The notes under the pieces are model-generated. The model saw only the letters and a list, made by a program, of their open reading frames with translations. It had not been told where the DNA came from and did not search any database. 64,000 nt of DNA from Nonomuraea indica (GTDB lineage Bacteria > Actinomycetota > Actinomycetes > Streptosporangiales > Streptosporangiaceae), in assembly GCF_002850745.1 (NCBI RefSeq), contig NZ_KZ559473.1:227687-291686 (forward strand). The letters run 5' to 3'. Numbering within the stretch: the first letter of the stretch is position 1; the number at the start of each line of letters is the position of its first letter. Of this stretch, positions 8,543-16,384 are shown piece after piece. The position numbers and the translations under genes are program-made.

Positions 8543-9142
8543 ATGAAGCTGAACGACCTCGTGCTCCCCGACACCGCCGCCTGCCGCGCCGCCTACGAGG
8601 TGGCGGCCCGCTACCACTCGCCGTCCCTGCTCAACCACTCCATCAGGGCCTACGTGTGGGCCGCGGCCCACGCCCGGCTGCACGACATCGGCTTCGACGC
8701 GGAACTGCTGTACGTCTCGGCCATGCTGCACGACATCGGGCTGACCGCCGAGTTCGACAGCCACACCGCGCCCTTCGAGGAGGCCGGCGGGCACGTGGCC
8801 TGGGCCTTCTGCGCCGGCGCGGGCTGGTCGCCCGAGCGCAGGCAGCGCGCGTACGAGGTGATCGTCCGTCACATGTGGGCGGAGGTGCCGGTCGAGGAGG
8901 ACCCCGAGGGGCACCTGCTGGAGCTGTCGACCGGCATGGACATCTCCGGCCGGCGCACCGACGAGATCCCCGCCGACCTGCGCGCGGAGGTGCTGGACCG
9001 GCACCCCCGGCTGGACATCGCCAAGGAGTTCGCCGCGTGCGTCGCCGAGCAGGGGGAGCGCAAGCCGTCGAGCCTGGCCGGCGACTTCGTCCGGTCGGGC
9101 ATCGCCGAGCGGATCGCCGCCAACCCGCTCGACCGCCCCTAG
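8543..9142 (+). CDS. HD domain-containing protein (cyanamide hydratase-like)
   Basis: A 199-residue HD-domain protein. The metal-binding pattern shows as NHSIRAYVWA (about 32-41), MLHDIGLT (about 62-69), and later VIVRHMW. This arrangement fits the small HD hydrolases often annotated as cyanamide hydratase-like or HD phosphohydrolase. The true substrate cannot be read from sequence. The ATG at 8543 is supported by the N-terminus MKLNDLVLPDT; two ATGs just upstream are out of frame. No clear ribosome site is visible, so a leaderless start is possible. Confidence 0.82.
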   Translation: MKLNDLVLPDTAACRAAYEVAARYHSPSLLNHSIRAYVWAAAHARLHDIGFDAELLYVSAMLHDIGLTAEFDSHTAPFEEAGGHVAWAFCAGAGWSPERRQRAYEVIVRHMWAEVPVEEDPEGHLLELSTGMDISGRRTDEIPADLRAEVLDRHPRLDIAKEFAACVAEQGERKPSSLAGDFVRSGIAERIAANPLDRP

Positions 9143-9164
9143 CCCGCCGAGGCCCGCGCGCTTC

Positions 9165-9533
9165 TCACTGCTGCTTGGGGCCCGCGCTCTGGACGACCTC
9201 GAACGACCAGATCTCCGAGCCGGTGGCGGCCGGGCCGCGCCCGTGGCCGTGCCCCTGGCCCTCGCCCTGCGCCCCGCCGCGCCCGGCGTCGCCGGCGGCC
9301 TGGGCGTGGCCGCGTGCGAACGACTGCCCCTGCTGCCAGGCCTGGAAGTCCTCCTCGCTGCGCCAGCGCGTGTAGACGAGATAGCGGTCGGTGCCCTCGA
9401 CCGGCTTGAGCAGCTCGAACCACTCGAACCCGTCGGACGACTCCACCATCCCGGCCCGGCCGGCGAACCGGCGCTCCAGCTCCTCCCGCATCTCGGCGGG
9501 CACCGTCAGCACATTGATCTTCACGACGGACAA
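9165..9533 (-). CDS. Antibiotic biosynthesis monooxygenase (ABM) family protein
   Basis: A small dimeric ferredoxin-like alpha/beta barrel protein. KINVLTVPAEMREELERRF and DGFEWFELLKPVEG match the ABM family, which includes MhuD/IsdG-type heme-degrading enzymes and quinone monooxygenases. A glycine/histidine-rich insert (GEGQGHGHGRG, about residues 89-99) before the last strand is unusual for this family. I use TTG 9533 because GAGAGGGG lies at good spacing; GTG 9551 and GTG 9524 are alternatives. It is convergent with the HD gene, 22 bp apart. Which of the family reactions it performs is unknown. Confidence 0.82.
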   Translation of the reverse strand: MSVVKINVLTVPAEMREELERRFAGRAGMVESSDGFEWFELLKPVEGTDRYLVYTRWRSEEDFQAWQQGQSFARGHAQAAGDAGRGGAQGEGQGHGHGRGPAATGSEIWSFEVVQSAGPKQQ

Positions 9534-9651
9534 CGCGACCCCTCTCGCCACGGCCTCACCGCACCCCCTTGCGCGAACCGGTGCGAGCTCCAGGCTATCG
9601 CCGGGTACGCCGCCGGACCTCGCGGCCCGGCGGCGGCGATAGCCTTGTCAG

Positions 9652-10428
9652 GTGCGTATAGCGAGGTTCTCCACAGGCGAAGGCGTGTCGTTCGGCGTGG
9701 TCGAGGGCGGCCCGGGCGAGGAGTTCGTCTCCGCGATCTCCGGCCACCCGTTCGGGCAGGTGCAGTTCACCGGTGAACGCCACCCGCTGAGCCAGGTGAA
9801 GCTGCTCGCCCCGATGCTGCCCAGCAAGGTCGTGGCCATCGGGCGCAACTACGCCGAGCACGCCCGCGAGCTGGGCAACGACGTCCCCGACGAGCCGCTC
9901 ATCTTCATGAAGCCGTCCACCAGCGTCATCGGCCACGGCGAGTCCATCGCCTACCCCACCACGCTGTCCCACCGGGTCGACTTCGAGGGCGAGCTGGCCG
10001 TGGTGATCGGCCGGCTGTGCCGCGAGGTGCCGGTCGAGCGGGTCAAGGACGTCGTCTTCGGCTACACGTGCGCCAACGACGTGACGGCGCGCGACCTGCA
10101 GAAGCGCGACGTGCAGTTCACCCGGGCCAAGGGCTTCGACACCTTCTGCCCGCTCGGCCCGTGGATCCGGACCGACCTCGACCCGGGCGACCTGGCCCTC
10201 ACCACGACCGTCAACGGCGAGGTGCGCCAGAGCGGCCGCACCAGCCAGCTCGTCCACGACATCCCGGCCCTCGTGGCCTACGTCAGCGCGGTCATGACGC
10301 TGATCCCCGGTGACGTTATCCTGACCGGCACCCCGGCCGGCGTCGGCCCGATCGAGATCGGCGACGAGGTCAGCGTCGGCATCGAAGGCATCGGCACTCT
10401 CACGAACAAGGTGGTCGCTCGTGACTGA
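9652..10428 (+). CDS. Fumarylacetoacetate hydrolase family protein
   Basis: A 258-residue FAH-superfamily hydrolase. The metal-binding core is visible as VDFEGELAVVIG (about 106-117), with IGRNYAEHA before it and LTGTPAGVGPIEIGD near the C-terminus. Substrates of such enzymes are acylpyruvates or oxo-acids; this one is not assigned. The GTG start is six bases after TAGCCT, a fair -10, suggesting a leaderless mRNA. The stop overlaps the gltX start by eight bases (GTGACTGA), so the two genes are translationally coupled. Confidence 0.9.
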   Translation: MRIARFSTGEGVSFGVVEGGPGEEFVSAISGHPFGQVQFTGERHPLSQVKLLAPMLPSKVVAIGRNYAEHARELGNDVPDEPLIFMKPSTSVIGHGESIAYPTTLSHRVDFEGELAVVIGRLCREVPVERVKDVVFGYTCANDVTARDLQKRDVQFTRAKGFDTFCPLGPWIRTDLDPGDLALTTTVNGEVRQSGRTSQLVHDIPALVAYVSAVMTLIPGDVILTGTPAGVGPIEIGDEVSVGIEGIGTLTNKVVARD

Positions 10429-11794
10429 ACTACGGGTGCGTTTCGCCCCGTCCCCCACCGGCATGTTCCACGTCGGCGGCGCCCGCACGGCGCTGTTCAA
10501 CTGGGCGCTGGCCGAGCAGGCGGGCGGCAGGTTCGTGCTGCGCATCGAGGACACCGACGCCACCCGCAACCGGCCGGAGTGGACCGAGGGCATCATCTCG
10601 GCGCTCGACTGGATCGGCGTCAACGGGTCCAACCCGGCGTTCGAGGGCCCCTACTTCCAGTCGGCGTACGAGCCGCAGCACCGCGAGGCGGTCGCCAAGC
10701 TGCTCGCCGACGGCAAGGCCTACTACTGCGACTGCACCCGCGAGGCCCTGCAGGCCCGCACCGGTTCCGAGCACAAGGGCTACGACGGCCACTGCCGCGG
10801 CCGGGGCCTGACCGAGGGCGCGGTGCGCTTCCGCACCCCCGACGAGGGCGCGACCGTGGTCGACGACGTGATCCGGGGCCGGGTCGAGTTCCCCAACGAC
10901 GCCCAGGAGGACTTCGTCATCGCCCGCACCGACGGCTCGCCGCTCTACGTGCTGGCCAACGCGGTCGACGACATCACCCAGGGCATCACCCACGTGGTGC
11001 GCGGCGAGGAGCACCTGGGCAACGCCGCCAAGCAGCAGCTGCTGTGGCCGGCGCTCGGCGCGACCCCGCCGGTCTGGGCCCATCTGCCGGTCATCGTCAA
11101 CGAGCAGCGCAAGAAGCTGTCCAAGCGGCGTGACAAGGTGGCCCTGGAGGACTACCGCGCCGAGGGCTACCTCGCCGAGGCCATGGTCAACTACCTGATG
11201 CTGCTCGGCTGGGGGCCCGGCGACGACCGCGAGATCATGCCGTGGGCGGAGATGATGCCGCTTTTCCGGCTGGAGGACGTCAACAGCTCCAGCGCGTACT
11301 TCGACGAGAAGAAGCTGCGCGCGTTCAACGGCGAGTACATCCGGGCCCTGCCCGTCGACACCTTCGAGGAGCGCTGCGCGCCCTACCTGGAGGCCGACTG
11401 GGACCGCGAGACGTTCAGCAAGGTCGCCGGGCTGGCGCAGACGCGCATCGCGCTGCTGTCGGAGATCCGGCAGAACGTCGACTTCCTGTTCCTCGACGAG
11501 CCGGTGTTCGACCAGGCGTCCTGGGACAAGGCGATGAAGAACTCCCCGGTGGAGATCCTCACCGGCTTCCTTGAGCGGCTCGACACCGTGAGCTGGGACC
11601 CCGAGTCGCTGAAGGAGGCGCTGGAGGAGGTGGGCGCCGCCCACGGGCTCAAGCTGGGTAAGGCGCAGGCCCCGGTGCGGGTCGCGGTCACCGGCCGGAC
11701 GGTGGGCCTGCCGCTGTTCGAGTCGATCGAGGTGCTCGGCCGCGAGCGGTCCCAGGACCGGATCCGCGCGGCGCTAGCGCGCCTGCGAGGCTGA
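10421..11794 (+). CDS. gltX: Glutamyl-tRNA synthetase
   Basis: Class I aminoacyl-tRNA synthetase that charges tRNA-Glu. Bacteria lacking GlnRS also use it to charge tRNA-Gln before amidation. 457 residues, normal for the family. The HIGH-type motif is HVGG (17-20) after FAPSPTG, and the KMSKS-type motif is KKLSKRRD (231-238). The C-terminal anticodon-binding helical domain is present. It overlaps the FAH gene at its 5' end. Its last 107 bases overlap the 3' end of the antisense MATE gene. Both tRNAs it would serve are encoded about 4-5 kb downstream. Confidence 0.97.
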   Translation: MTELRVRFAPSPTGMFHVGGARTALFNWALAEQAGGRFVLRIEDTDATRNRPEWTEGIISALDWIGVNGSNPAFEGPYFQSAYEPQHREAVAKLLADGKAYYCDCTREALQARTGSEHKGYDGHCRGRGLTEGAVRFRTPDEGATVVDDVIRGRVEFPNDAQEDFVIARTDGSPLYVLANAVDDITQGITHVVRGEEHLGNAAKQQLLWPALGATPPVWAHLPVIVNEQRKKLSKRRDKVALEDYRAEGYLAEAMVNYLMLLGWGPGDDREIMPWAEMMPLFRLEDVNSSSAYFDEKKLRAFNGEYIRALPVDTFEERCAPYLEADWDRETFSKVAGLAQTRIALLSEIRQNVDFLFLDEPVFDQASWDKAMKNSPVEILTGFLERLDTVSWDPESLKEALEEVGAAHGLKLGKAQAPVRVAVTGRTVGLPLFESIEVLGRERSQDRIRAALARLRG

Positions 11795-12953
11795 CGCACG
11801 CGCCGGCCGCCATCGACAGCCACACCCCGGTCACGCCGAGCGGGCCGCTCAGCACGTACGCCAGGGGAAGCTGCACGGCGAAGCCGGCCAGCGTGGCGGC
11901 GAGCAGGCGGCCGCCACGCCCGCTCGCCTGCAGCACCCCGCCCACGGCGATCAGCCCGCCGAACGGCACCAGATAGAGCGTCATCCAGCGCAGGAAGCCG
12001 ACGGCCGGCGCCGGGTCGGCCGCGAAGAGCGCCGTGACGGGCCACGCCACGGCGTTCAGCGCGGCCGCCACCACCGCTCCGGCGCCCAGGCCCAGCCACA
12101 GCGGCGACCCGGTGGCCTCGCCCCGCGCGGTGCTGATCAGCGCCGCCTGCCGCAGGGCGTAGAAGACCATGACCCCGGCCAGCATGACCTTCTGCCCGAT
12201 GCCGTAGCCGGCCAGCTCCGCCGTCCCGAACCCGGCCACGACGTCCACCATCGCCAGGCCCACGGCCGAGCGGGCCAGGAAGTCCCCCGACATGGGCAGC
12301 CCGGTCCGCACCATCTCCCCGGCCACACCGGCGCCCCCCGGTGCCCGCGGCTCGTCCCGCCGCAGGGCACGGGCCAGCGCGGCCACCGAGATCGCCAGCG
12401 TGACCGCGCGCGCCGCCACGGTGGCCAGCGCCGCTCCCTGGACGCCCAGGCCGAGCCCGTAGATGAACAGCGGGTCAAGCGCCACCACGAGCGCGTTGCA
12501 GACGAGCGCGTGCCGCATGGGCCGACGTGTGTCGCCCAGGCCCTTCAGCACGCCGTCCACCACGGTCTGCGCGAAGAAGACCGGCAGGCCGCCCAGCGAG
12601 ATCAGGAAGAACTCGGCCGTGAGCCGCCACTCCTCGGTGAGCAGCGCGGCCAGCGGCTCGCGCAGCAGCACCGCCGGCACGGTGATCGCCACCGACAGGA
12701 CGGCCCAGAGCAGCAGGCCGGCCCGCACCACGGGACGCAGCGGCTCGCGGCCGTCGCGGCGGCCCACCAGCACCGTGATCCCGGTCGGCACGGCCAGGAA
12801 CAGTCCGTAGGCCAGGTATTCGGCGGTGGTGGCCACGGTCACCGCCGCGATGGCGGCCTCGCCGAGGCCGGACACCCACAGCAGGTCGATCAGGCCGACC
12901 GCGACCACCGCCGTGACCAGCTCCACGTAGACGGGCAGGGCCAGCCGGATCAT
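11688..12953 (-). CDS. MATE family efflux transporter
   Basis: A 421-residue polytopic exporter with about 12 predicted membrane segments and MATE-like repeats in both halves. The region GLPVFFAQTVVDGVLKGLGDTRRPM is typical. Such proteins expel cationic drugs or dyes using H+ or Na+. The last ~30 residues are an Arg/Gly/Pro/Thr-rich tail that lies antisense to the end of gltX, suggesting loss of an earlier stop codon. GAGG lies six bases before the ATG, inside the regulator's palindrome. Its divergent neighbour is a PadR repressor, its probable regulator. Confidence 0.85.
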   Translation of the reverse strand: MIRLALPVYVELVTAVVAVGLIDLLWVSGLGEAAIAAVTVATTAEYLAYGLFLAVPTGITVLVGRRDGREPLRPVVRAGLLLWAVLSVAITVPAVLLREPLAALLTEEWRLTAEFFLISLGGLPVFFAQTVVDGVLKGLGDTRRPMRHALVCNALVVALDPLFIYGLGLGVQGAALATVAARAVTLAISVAALARALRRDEPRAPGGAGVAGEMVRTGLPMSGDFLARSAVGLAMVDVVAGFGTAELAGYGIGQKVMLAGVMVFYALRQAALISTARGEATGSPLWLGLGAGAVVAAALNAVAWPVTALFAADPAPAVGFLRWMTLYLVPFGGLIAVGGVLQASGRGGRLLAATLAGFAVQLPLAYVLSGPLGVTGVWLSMAAGACVSLAGALAPRGSGPGTARGRAPRSTRTAAGPPSGR

Positions 12954-12956
12954 GGC

Positions 12957-12990
12957 ATACCTCGATTCGTAGTATCTCGATTAGAGGTAT
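12957..12990. promoter_or_regulatory. PadR-type operator between MATE gene and padR-like gene
   Basis: A perfect inverted repeat ATACCTC (12957-12963) / GAGGTAT (12984-12990) fills the 54-bp divergent gap. Inside it a ten-base direct repeat occurs twice (TACCTCGATT at 12958 and TATCTCGATT at 12973). One arm contains the MATE ribosome site. TACGAT at 12996-13001, seven bases before the regulator ATG, is a likely -10 for a leaderless transcript. Binding would shut off both genes. Confidence 0.6.
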
Positions 12991-13007
12991 AACGGTACGA
13001 TGCGCCC

Positions 13008-13580
13008 ATGGCAAGCGGCGGTGACCTCGCCCTCACGATCCTGGGGTTCCTCAACGAGCGGCCGATGCACGGCTACGAGCTCAAGGCCCGCCTGGCGGGG
13101 CTGTCCGGCCACCTGCGCCCCGTCAGCGACGGCGCCCTCTACCCCGCCATCTCCCGGCTCGAGGCCGCCGGGCTGGTCCGGCGGCACGAGGAGACCGGCG
13201 CCGCCGCGGCCCGCAGACAGGTGCTGACCCTCACCTCCGAGGGCCGCGAGGAGCTGTTGCGGCGGCTGCGCGAGCCCGCCGACCTGCAGATCAGCGACCA
13301 GAGCAGGTTCTTCGTGCTCCTCGCGTTCCTGTCGGCGCTGTCCGACCCGGCCGACCGGGCACGGGTGCTGCGCCGCCGGCTCGCCTTCCTGGAGGCTCCG
13401 GCCGGCTTCTTCTACGAGGGCGGCAGGCCGGTCAGGGCGCGCGACGAGCCCGACCCGTACCGGCGCGGCATGCTGGTGATCGCCCGGGCGGCCAGCCAGG
13501 CCGAGCGCGCCTGGCTGGCCGAACGGATCGCCGAGCTGGAGCGTCCGCCACCGCCCCAGCCGCCGGATGACCGGAGATGA
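13008..13580 (+). CDS. PadR family transcriptional regulator
   Basis: 190 residues. An N-terminal winged-helix domain (about 6-80) reads LTILGFLNERPMHGYELKARL, then SDGALYPAISRLEAAGLV, the PadR recognition helix and wing. The C-terminal PadR_C-type helical domain (about 95-180) mediates dimer formation. PadR proteins usually repress a neighbouring exporter and release DNA when a toxic ligand binds. The divergent MATE gene and the shared palindrome fit this model. The ligand is unknown. The transcript appears leaderless. Confidence 0.9.
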   Translation: MASGGDLALTILGFLNERPMHGYELKARLAGLSGHLRPVSDGALYPAISRLEAAGLVRRHEETGAAAARRQVLTLTSEGREELLRRLREPADLQISDQSRFFVLLAFLSALSDPADRARVLRRRLAFLEAPAGFFYEGGRPVRARDEPDPYRRGMLVIARAASQAERAWLAERIAELERPPPPQPPDDRR

Positions 13581-13607
13581 CGGCCTTCCGGGCCCGGACG
13601 GGCCGGG

Positions 13608-15575
13608 CTAGACCAGGCCGCGCCGCTCCAGCAGCGGCTGGATCGACGGCTCGCGCCCGCGGAAGTCGCGGAAGGCCGCCAGCGGGTCGAGGCTGCCGCC
13701 CCGTGACAGCAGGGTCCGCCGGAAGTGGTCGCCGTTCTCGCGCTTCAGCCCGCCGTTCTCCTTGAACCACTCGACGCTCTCGGCGTCGAGCACCTCGCTC
13801 CAGATGTAGGAGTAGTAGCCGGCGCTGTAGCCGCCCGAGAAGATGTGGGCGAAGTAGTTGGTCCGGTAACGCGGCCGGACGACCGGGAAGGCGATCTGAG
13901 CGGCTTCCAGGGCCTTCTGCTCGAACGCCTCGGCGTCGTCCACCTCCTCGCCCGGGGCGAGCTTGTGCCAGGCCCAGTCGAGCAGCGTCGCGGCCAGATA
14001 CTCGACGGTCATGAAGCCCTGGTTGAACTTCTCCGCCGCCTGCATCTTCTCGACCAGCTCGGCCGGCATCGGCTCGCCCGTCTCGTGGTGCCTGGCGTAG
14101 TTGGCCAGCACCTCGGGCCAGGTCGCCCACATCTCGTTGACCTGCGACGGGTACTCGACGAAGTCACGCGGCACGCTGGTGCCCGACACGCGAGGGAAGC
14201 GCACCTCGGAGAACAGGCCGTGCAGCGCGTGCCCGAACTCGTGGAAGGCCGTGGTCACCTCGTCGTAGGTGAGCAGCGTCGGGCCCGCGGCCGGCTTGGT
14301 GATGTTGAGGTTGTTCAGCACCACCGGCTTCTCGCCGAACAGCAACGACTGGTCCACCAGGTTGTTCATCCACGCGCCGCCGCGCTTGCCCGGCCGGGCG
14401 TACGGGTCGAGCGCGAACAGGCCGAGCGCGCTCCCGTCCTCGTTGAACACCTCGAAGACCCGCACGTCCTCGTGGTAGCCGCGCAGGTCCGGCCGCTCGG
14501 TGAACGTGATGCCGTACAGCCTGGTCGCGGCGTGGAAGATGCCGTCGCGGAAGACGCGGTCGAGCTCGAAGTACGGGCGCATCGCCGAGGCGTCGAAGTC
14601 GTAGCGCGCCTGACGCACCTTCTCGGCGTAGAACGACCAGTCCCACGGCTCGATCTCGAACCCGGCCTGCTCCGCCAGGGCCTCGGCCTCCTTGCGGGCG
14701 TTGCGCACCGCCGGGCCGACGAGCTGGCCCAGCATCTCCTCGACCGCCTCGACGGTCTTGGCCGTCTGGTCGGCGACCCGGTAGGCGGCGTGGTTGGGGA
14801 AGCCGAGCAGGCTCGCCCGCTCGGCCCGCAGCCCGGCCATCCGCACGGCCAGCCCGAAGTTCTGCGGCGCGCGCTCCACGCTCAGCGTGTAGAGCCTGCG
14901 GCGCACGTCACGGTCGGTGAGCTGGGCCAGACCGGGCTGGTTGGTGAAGTTCAGCAACGGCAGGACGTAGCGGCCGTCACGCTCCAGCGAGGCGATCCGG
15001 GCCTCGTCGAACCCGTCGAGCGCCTTGGCGTCCTCCACCACCAGGGCCGAGTCGTTCGCGGCCTTGAGCAGGTTCTGGGCGAACTCGGTGGACAGCCGCG
15101 ACAGCTCCTCGTTCAGCTCCCGCAGCCGCGCCTGCTCCTCCTCCGACAGGTCGGCGCCCGCCCGGACGAAGTCGTCGCGGTACTTCTCCAGCAGCCACGC
15201 CTCTTCGGGGTCCTCGGTGGTCACCCGCCTGATGCGCTCCCACAGTGCCCGGTTCAGCCGGATGGCGTCGCTGTGGCGGGTCAGCTCGGGGGAGATCCGC
15301 TTCTCGATCTCCATGACGCCGTCCGTCGAGTCGGACGCCACGACGCTGAAGAACGCCGTGGCCGTGCGCTGCAGGAGGCGCCCGGACCGCTCCAGGGCGG
15401 CGATCGTGTTGTCGAAGGTGGGCGGCTCGGCATTCCCCGTGATCGCATCCACCTCGGCCAGCTGCTCGGCCATGCCCCGCTCGAAGGCGGGCAGGTAGTG
15501 CTCCTCGCGGATGTCCGCGAAGGGCGGCAGTTGGTAGGGCAGGCTGCTGGGGGCGAACAACGGGTTCTCGGCCAA
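13608..15575 (-). CDS. M3 family metallopeptidase (oligopeptidase/Dcp type)
   Basis: A 655-residue cytoplasmic zinc peptidase that degrades short peptides. The HEFGH zinc motif is at 445-449, followed by the glutamate ligand region (VEYPSQVNEMWA). Length and order match peptidyl-dipeptidase Dcp/oligopeptidase A. I chose TTG 15575 because GGAGGAG lies ten bases upstream and the product then starts MAENPLFAPSSLPYQLPPF, as homologues do. An upstream GTG at 15611 would add 12 unconserved residues. It is convergent with the PadR gene. Confidence 0.92.
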   Translation of the reverse strand: MAENPLFAPSSLPYQLPPFADIREEHYLPAFERGMAEQLAEVDAITGNAEPPTFDNTIAALERSGRLLQRTATAFFSVVASDSTDGVMEIEKRISPELTRHSDAIRLNRALWERIRRVTTEDPEEAWLLEKYRDDFVRAGADLSEEEQARLRELNEELSRLSTEFAQNLLKAANDSALVVEDAKALDGFDEARIASLERDGRYVLPLLNFTNQPGLAQLTDRDVRRRLYTLSVERAPQNFGLAVRMAGLRAERASLLGFPNHAAYRVADQTAKTVEAVEEMLGQLVGPAVRNARKEAEALAEQAGFEIEPWDWSFYAEKVRQARYDFDASAMRPYFELDRVFRDGIFHAATRLYGITFTERPDLRGYHEDVRVFEVFNEDGSALGLFALDPYARPGKRGGAWMNNLVDQSLLFGEKPVVLNNLNITKPAAGPTLLTYDEVTTAFHEFGHALHGLFSEVRFPRVSGTSVPRDFVEYPSQVNEMWATWPEVLANYARHHETGEPMPAELVEKMQAAEKFNQGFMTVEYLAATLLDWAWHKLAPGEEVDDAEAFEQKALEAAQIAFPVVRPRYRTNYFAHIFSGGYSAGYYSYIWSEVLDAESVEWFKENGGLKRENGDHFRRTLLSRGGSLDPLAAFRDFRGREPSIQPLLERRGLV

Positions 15576-15726
15576 CGCTCGGGCTCCTCCACGTGGTGTT
15601 TTGTCCCCCACAGCTTGGCACGACCGGACCCGTGCCGGACGCTCCCGGCAATCGTTTTGGCCTTGGAGCCCAAGCTGGGCTATTCTTTCGGACGTCGCCG
15701 AACGCGCCCCCCGGGGCTCGGACCGG

Positions 15727-15798
15727 TGGGGTATGGTGTAATTGGCAGCACGACTGATTCTGGTTCAGTTAGTCTAGGTTCGAGTCCTGGTACCCCAG
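15727..15798 (+). tRNA. tRNA-Gln (anticodon CTG)
   Basis: A 72-nt cloverleaf. The acceptor arms TGGGGTA (15727-15733) and TACCCCA (15791-15797) pair fully, with G as discriminator. The anticodon stem ACTGA/TCAGT encloses the loop TTCTGGT, giving CTG. The T loop GGTTCGAGTCC is normal. Only CA follows the discriminator, so the CCA end is not fully encoded. A short terminator follows. Confidence 0.95.
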
Positions 15799-15803
15799 CA
15801 AGT

Positions 15804-15833
15804 AGCGGATGTCTCACAGAGGCGTCCGCTTTT
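15804..15833 (+). terminator. Terminator after tRNA-Gln
   Basis: AGCGGA (15804-15809) pairs with TCCGCT (15825-15830) and T-rich sequence follows, six bases after the tRNA end. Confidence 0.6.
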
Positions 15834-16033
15834 CTGTTTCTCCACGAATTCCGGACCCGGCGGCCCTCCCCGCCCGCCGTGGAGACTCCCGCCGCGTACG
15901 GCAGCCGGCCCGCGCACCCGTACGGCTGTCAGCCCGCCCCGCCCGTACGGAGCCCGCGCGACCGTCATGGGGGCCGCGGCGTCCGCGCGCCCGTGGGATC
16001 GCCACCGGCGGGATCCGCTCGGCCGGCGACGGT
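15834..16033. other. Non-coding spacer between tRNA-Gln and tRNA-Glu genes
   Basis: About 200 bases of GC-rich DNA with no convincing gene. CGTACGG occurs three times (near 15895, 15921 and 15945), in contexts GCGTACGGC, CCGTACGGC and CCGTACGGA, so it may be decayed repeat sequence. Apart from the tRNA-Glu promoter beginning at 16034, I see no further signal. Confidence 0.5.
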
Positions 16034-16063
16034 TTGGTTGTGCTCCTCAGGGTGCGGTAGAGT
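16034..16063 (+). promoter_or_regulatory. Promoter of the tRNA-Glu pair
   Basis: TTGGTT (16034-16039) and TAGAGT (16058-16063) are separated by 18 bases. The start site would fall about 40 bases before the first tRNA-Glu. Both hexamers are close to the housekeeping sigma consensus of actinomycetes. Confidence 0.6.
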
Positions 16064-16109
16064 TACACGCGTCGCCGGGGAGGCCCGGCGACGATCGCTT
16101 GTGGGACAT

Positions 16110-16182
16110 GGTCCCGTCGTCTAGTGGCCCAGGACGCCGCCCTCTCAAGGCGGTAGCGCCGGTTCGAATCCGGTCGGGACTA
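16110..16182 (+). tRNA. tRNA-Glu (anticodon CTC), copy 1
   Basis: A 73-nt cloverleaf. GGTCCCG (16110-16116) pairs with CGGGACT (16175-16181), with one terminal G-U pair. The anticodon stem CCGCC/GGCGG holds CTCTCAA, giving CTC. The T arm is CCGGTTCGAATCCGG. An encoded CCA follows at 16183-16185. Confidence 0.96.
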
Positions 16183-16208
16183 CCACAGTCACCACAAGCC
16201 ATCGCGAA

Positions 16209-16281
16209 GGTCCCGTCGTCTAGTGGCCCAGGACGCCGCCCTCTCAAGGCGGTAGCGCCGGTTCGAATCCGGTCGGGACTA
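16209..16281 (+). tRNA. tRNA-Glu (anticodon CTC), copy 2
   Basis: The mature sequence is identical to copy 1, starting 99 bases later. Unlike copy 1 it is followed by CAC, so its CCA end must be added by tRNA nucleotidyltransferase. The two copies look like a tandem duplication served by one promoter and one terminator. Confidence 0.96.
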
Positions 16282-16296
16282 CACAGCCTTCCTCCA

Positions 16297-16327
16297 ACGC
16301 CCCGAGCGCCCAGCGCCGGGGCGTTTT
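16297..16327 (+). terminator. Terminator of the tRNA-Glu operon
   Basis: ACGCCCCG (16297-16304) pairs with CGGGGCGT (16317-16324) and TTTT follows, 15 bases after the second tRNA-Glu. Confidence 0.85.
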
Positions 16328-16384
16328 CCGTATGCGGGATCCCCTGGGAAGTTCTGCGGAACGCCCACCACTATCTGTACACGA

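Noticed and set aside
13725..16124. A 799-codon plus-strand ORF covering the M3 peptidase region
   Set aside because: It is the antisense shadow of the peptidase gene, with Arg/Val/Gly-rich composition and no recognisable domain. The minus-strand gene has HEFGH and a ribosome site.
15727..16281. tRNA cluster as an integration site (att) of a mobile element
   Set aside because: No integrase gene and no repeated tRNA 3' end beyond the tandem tRNA-Glu itself are seen.
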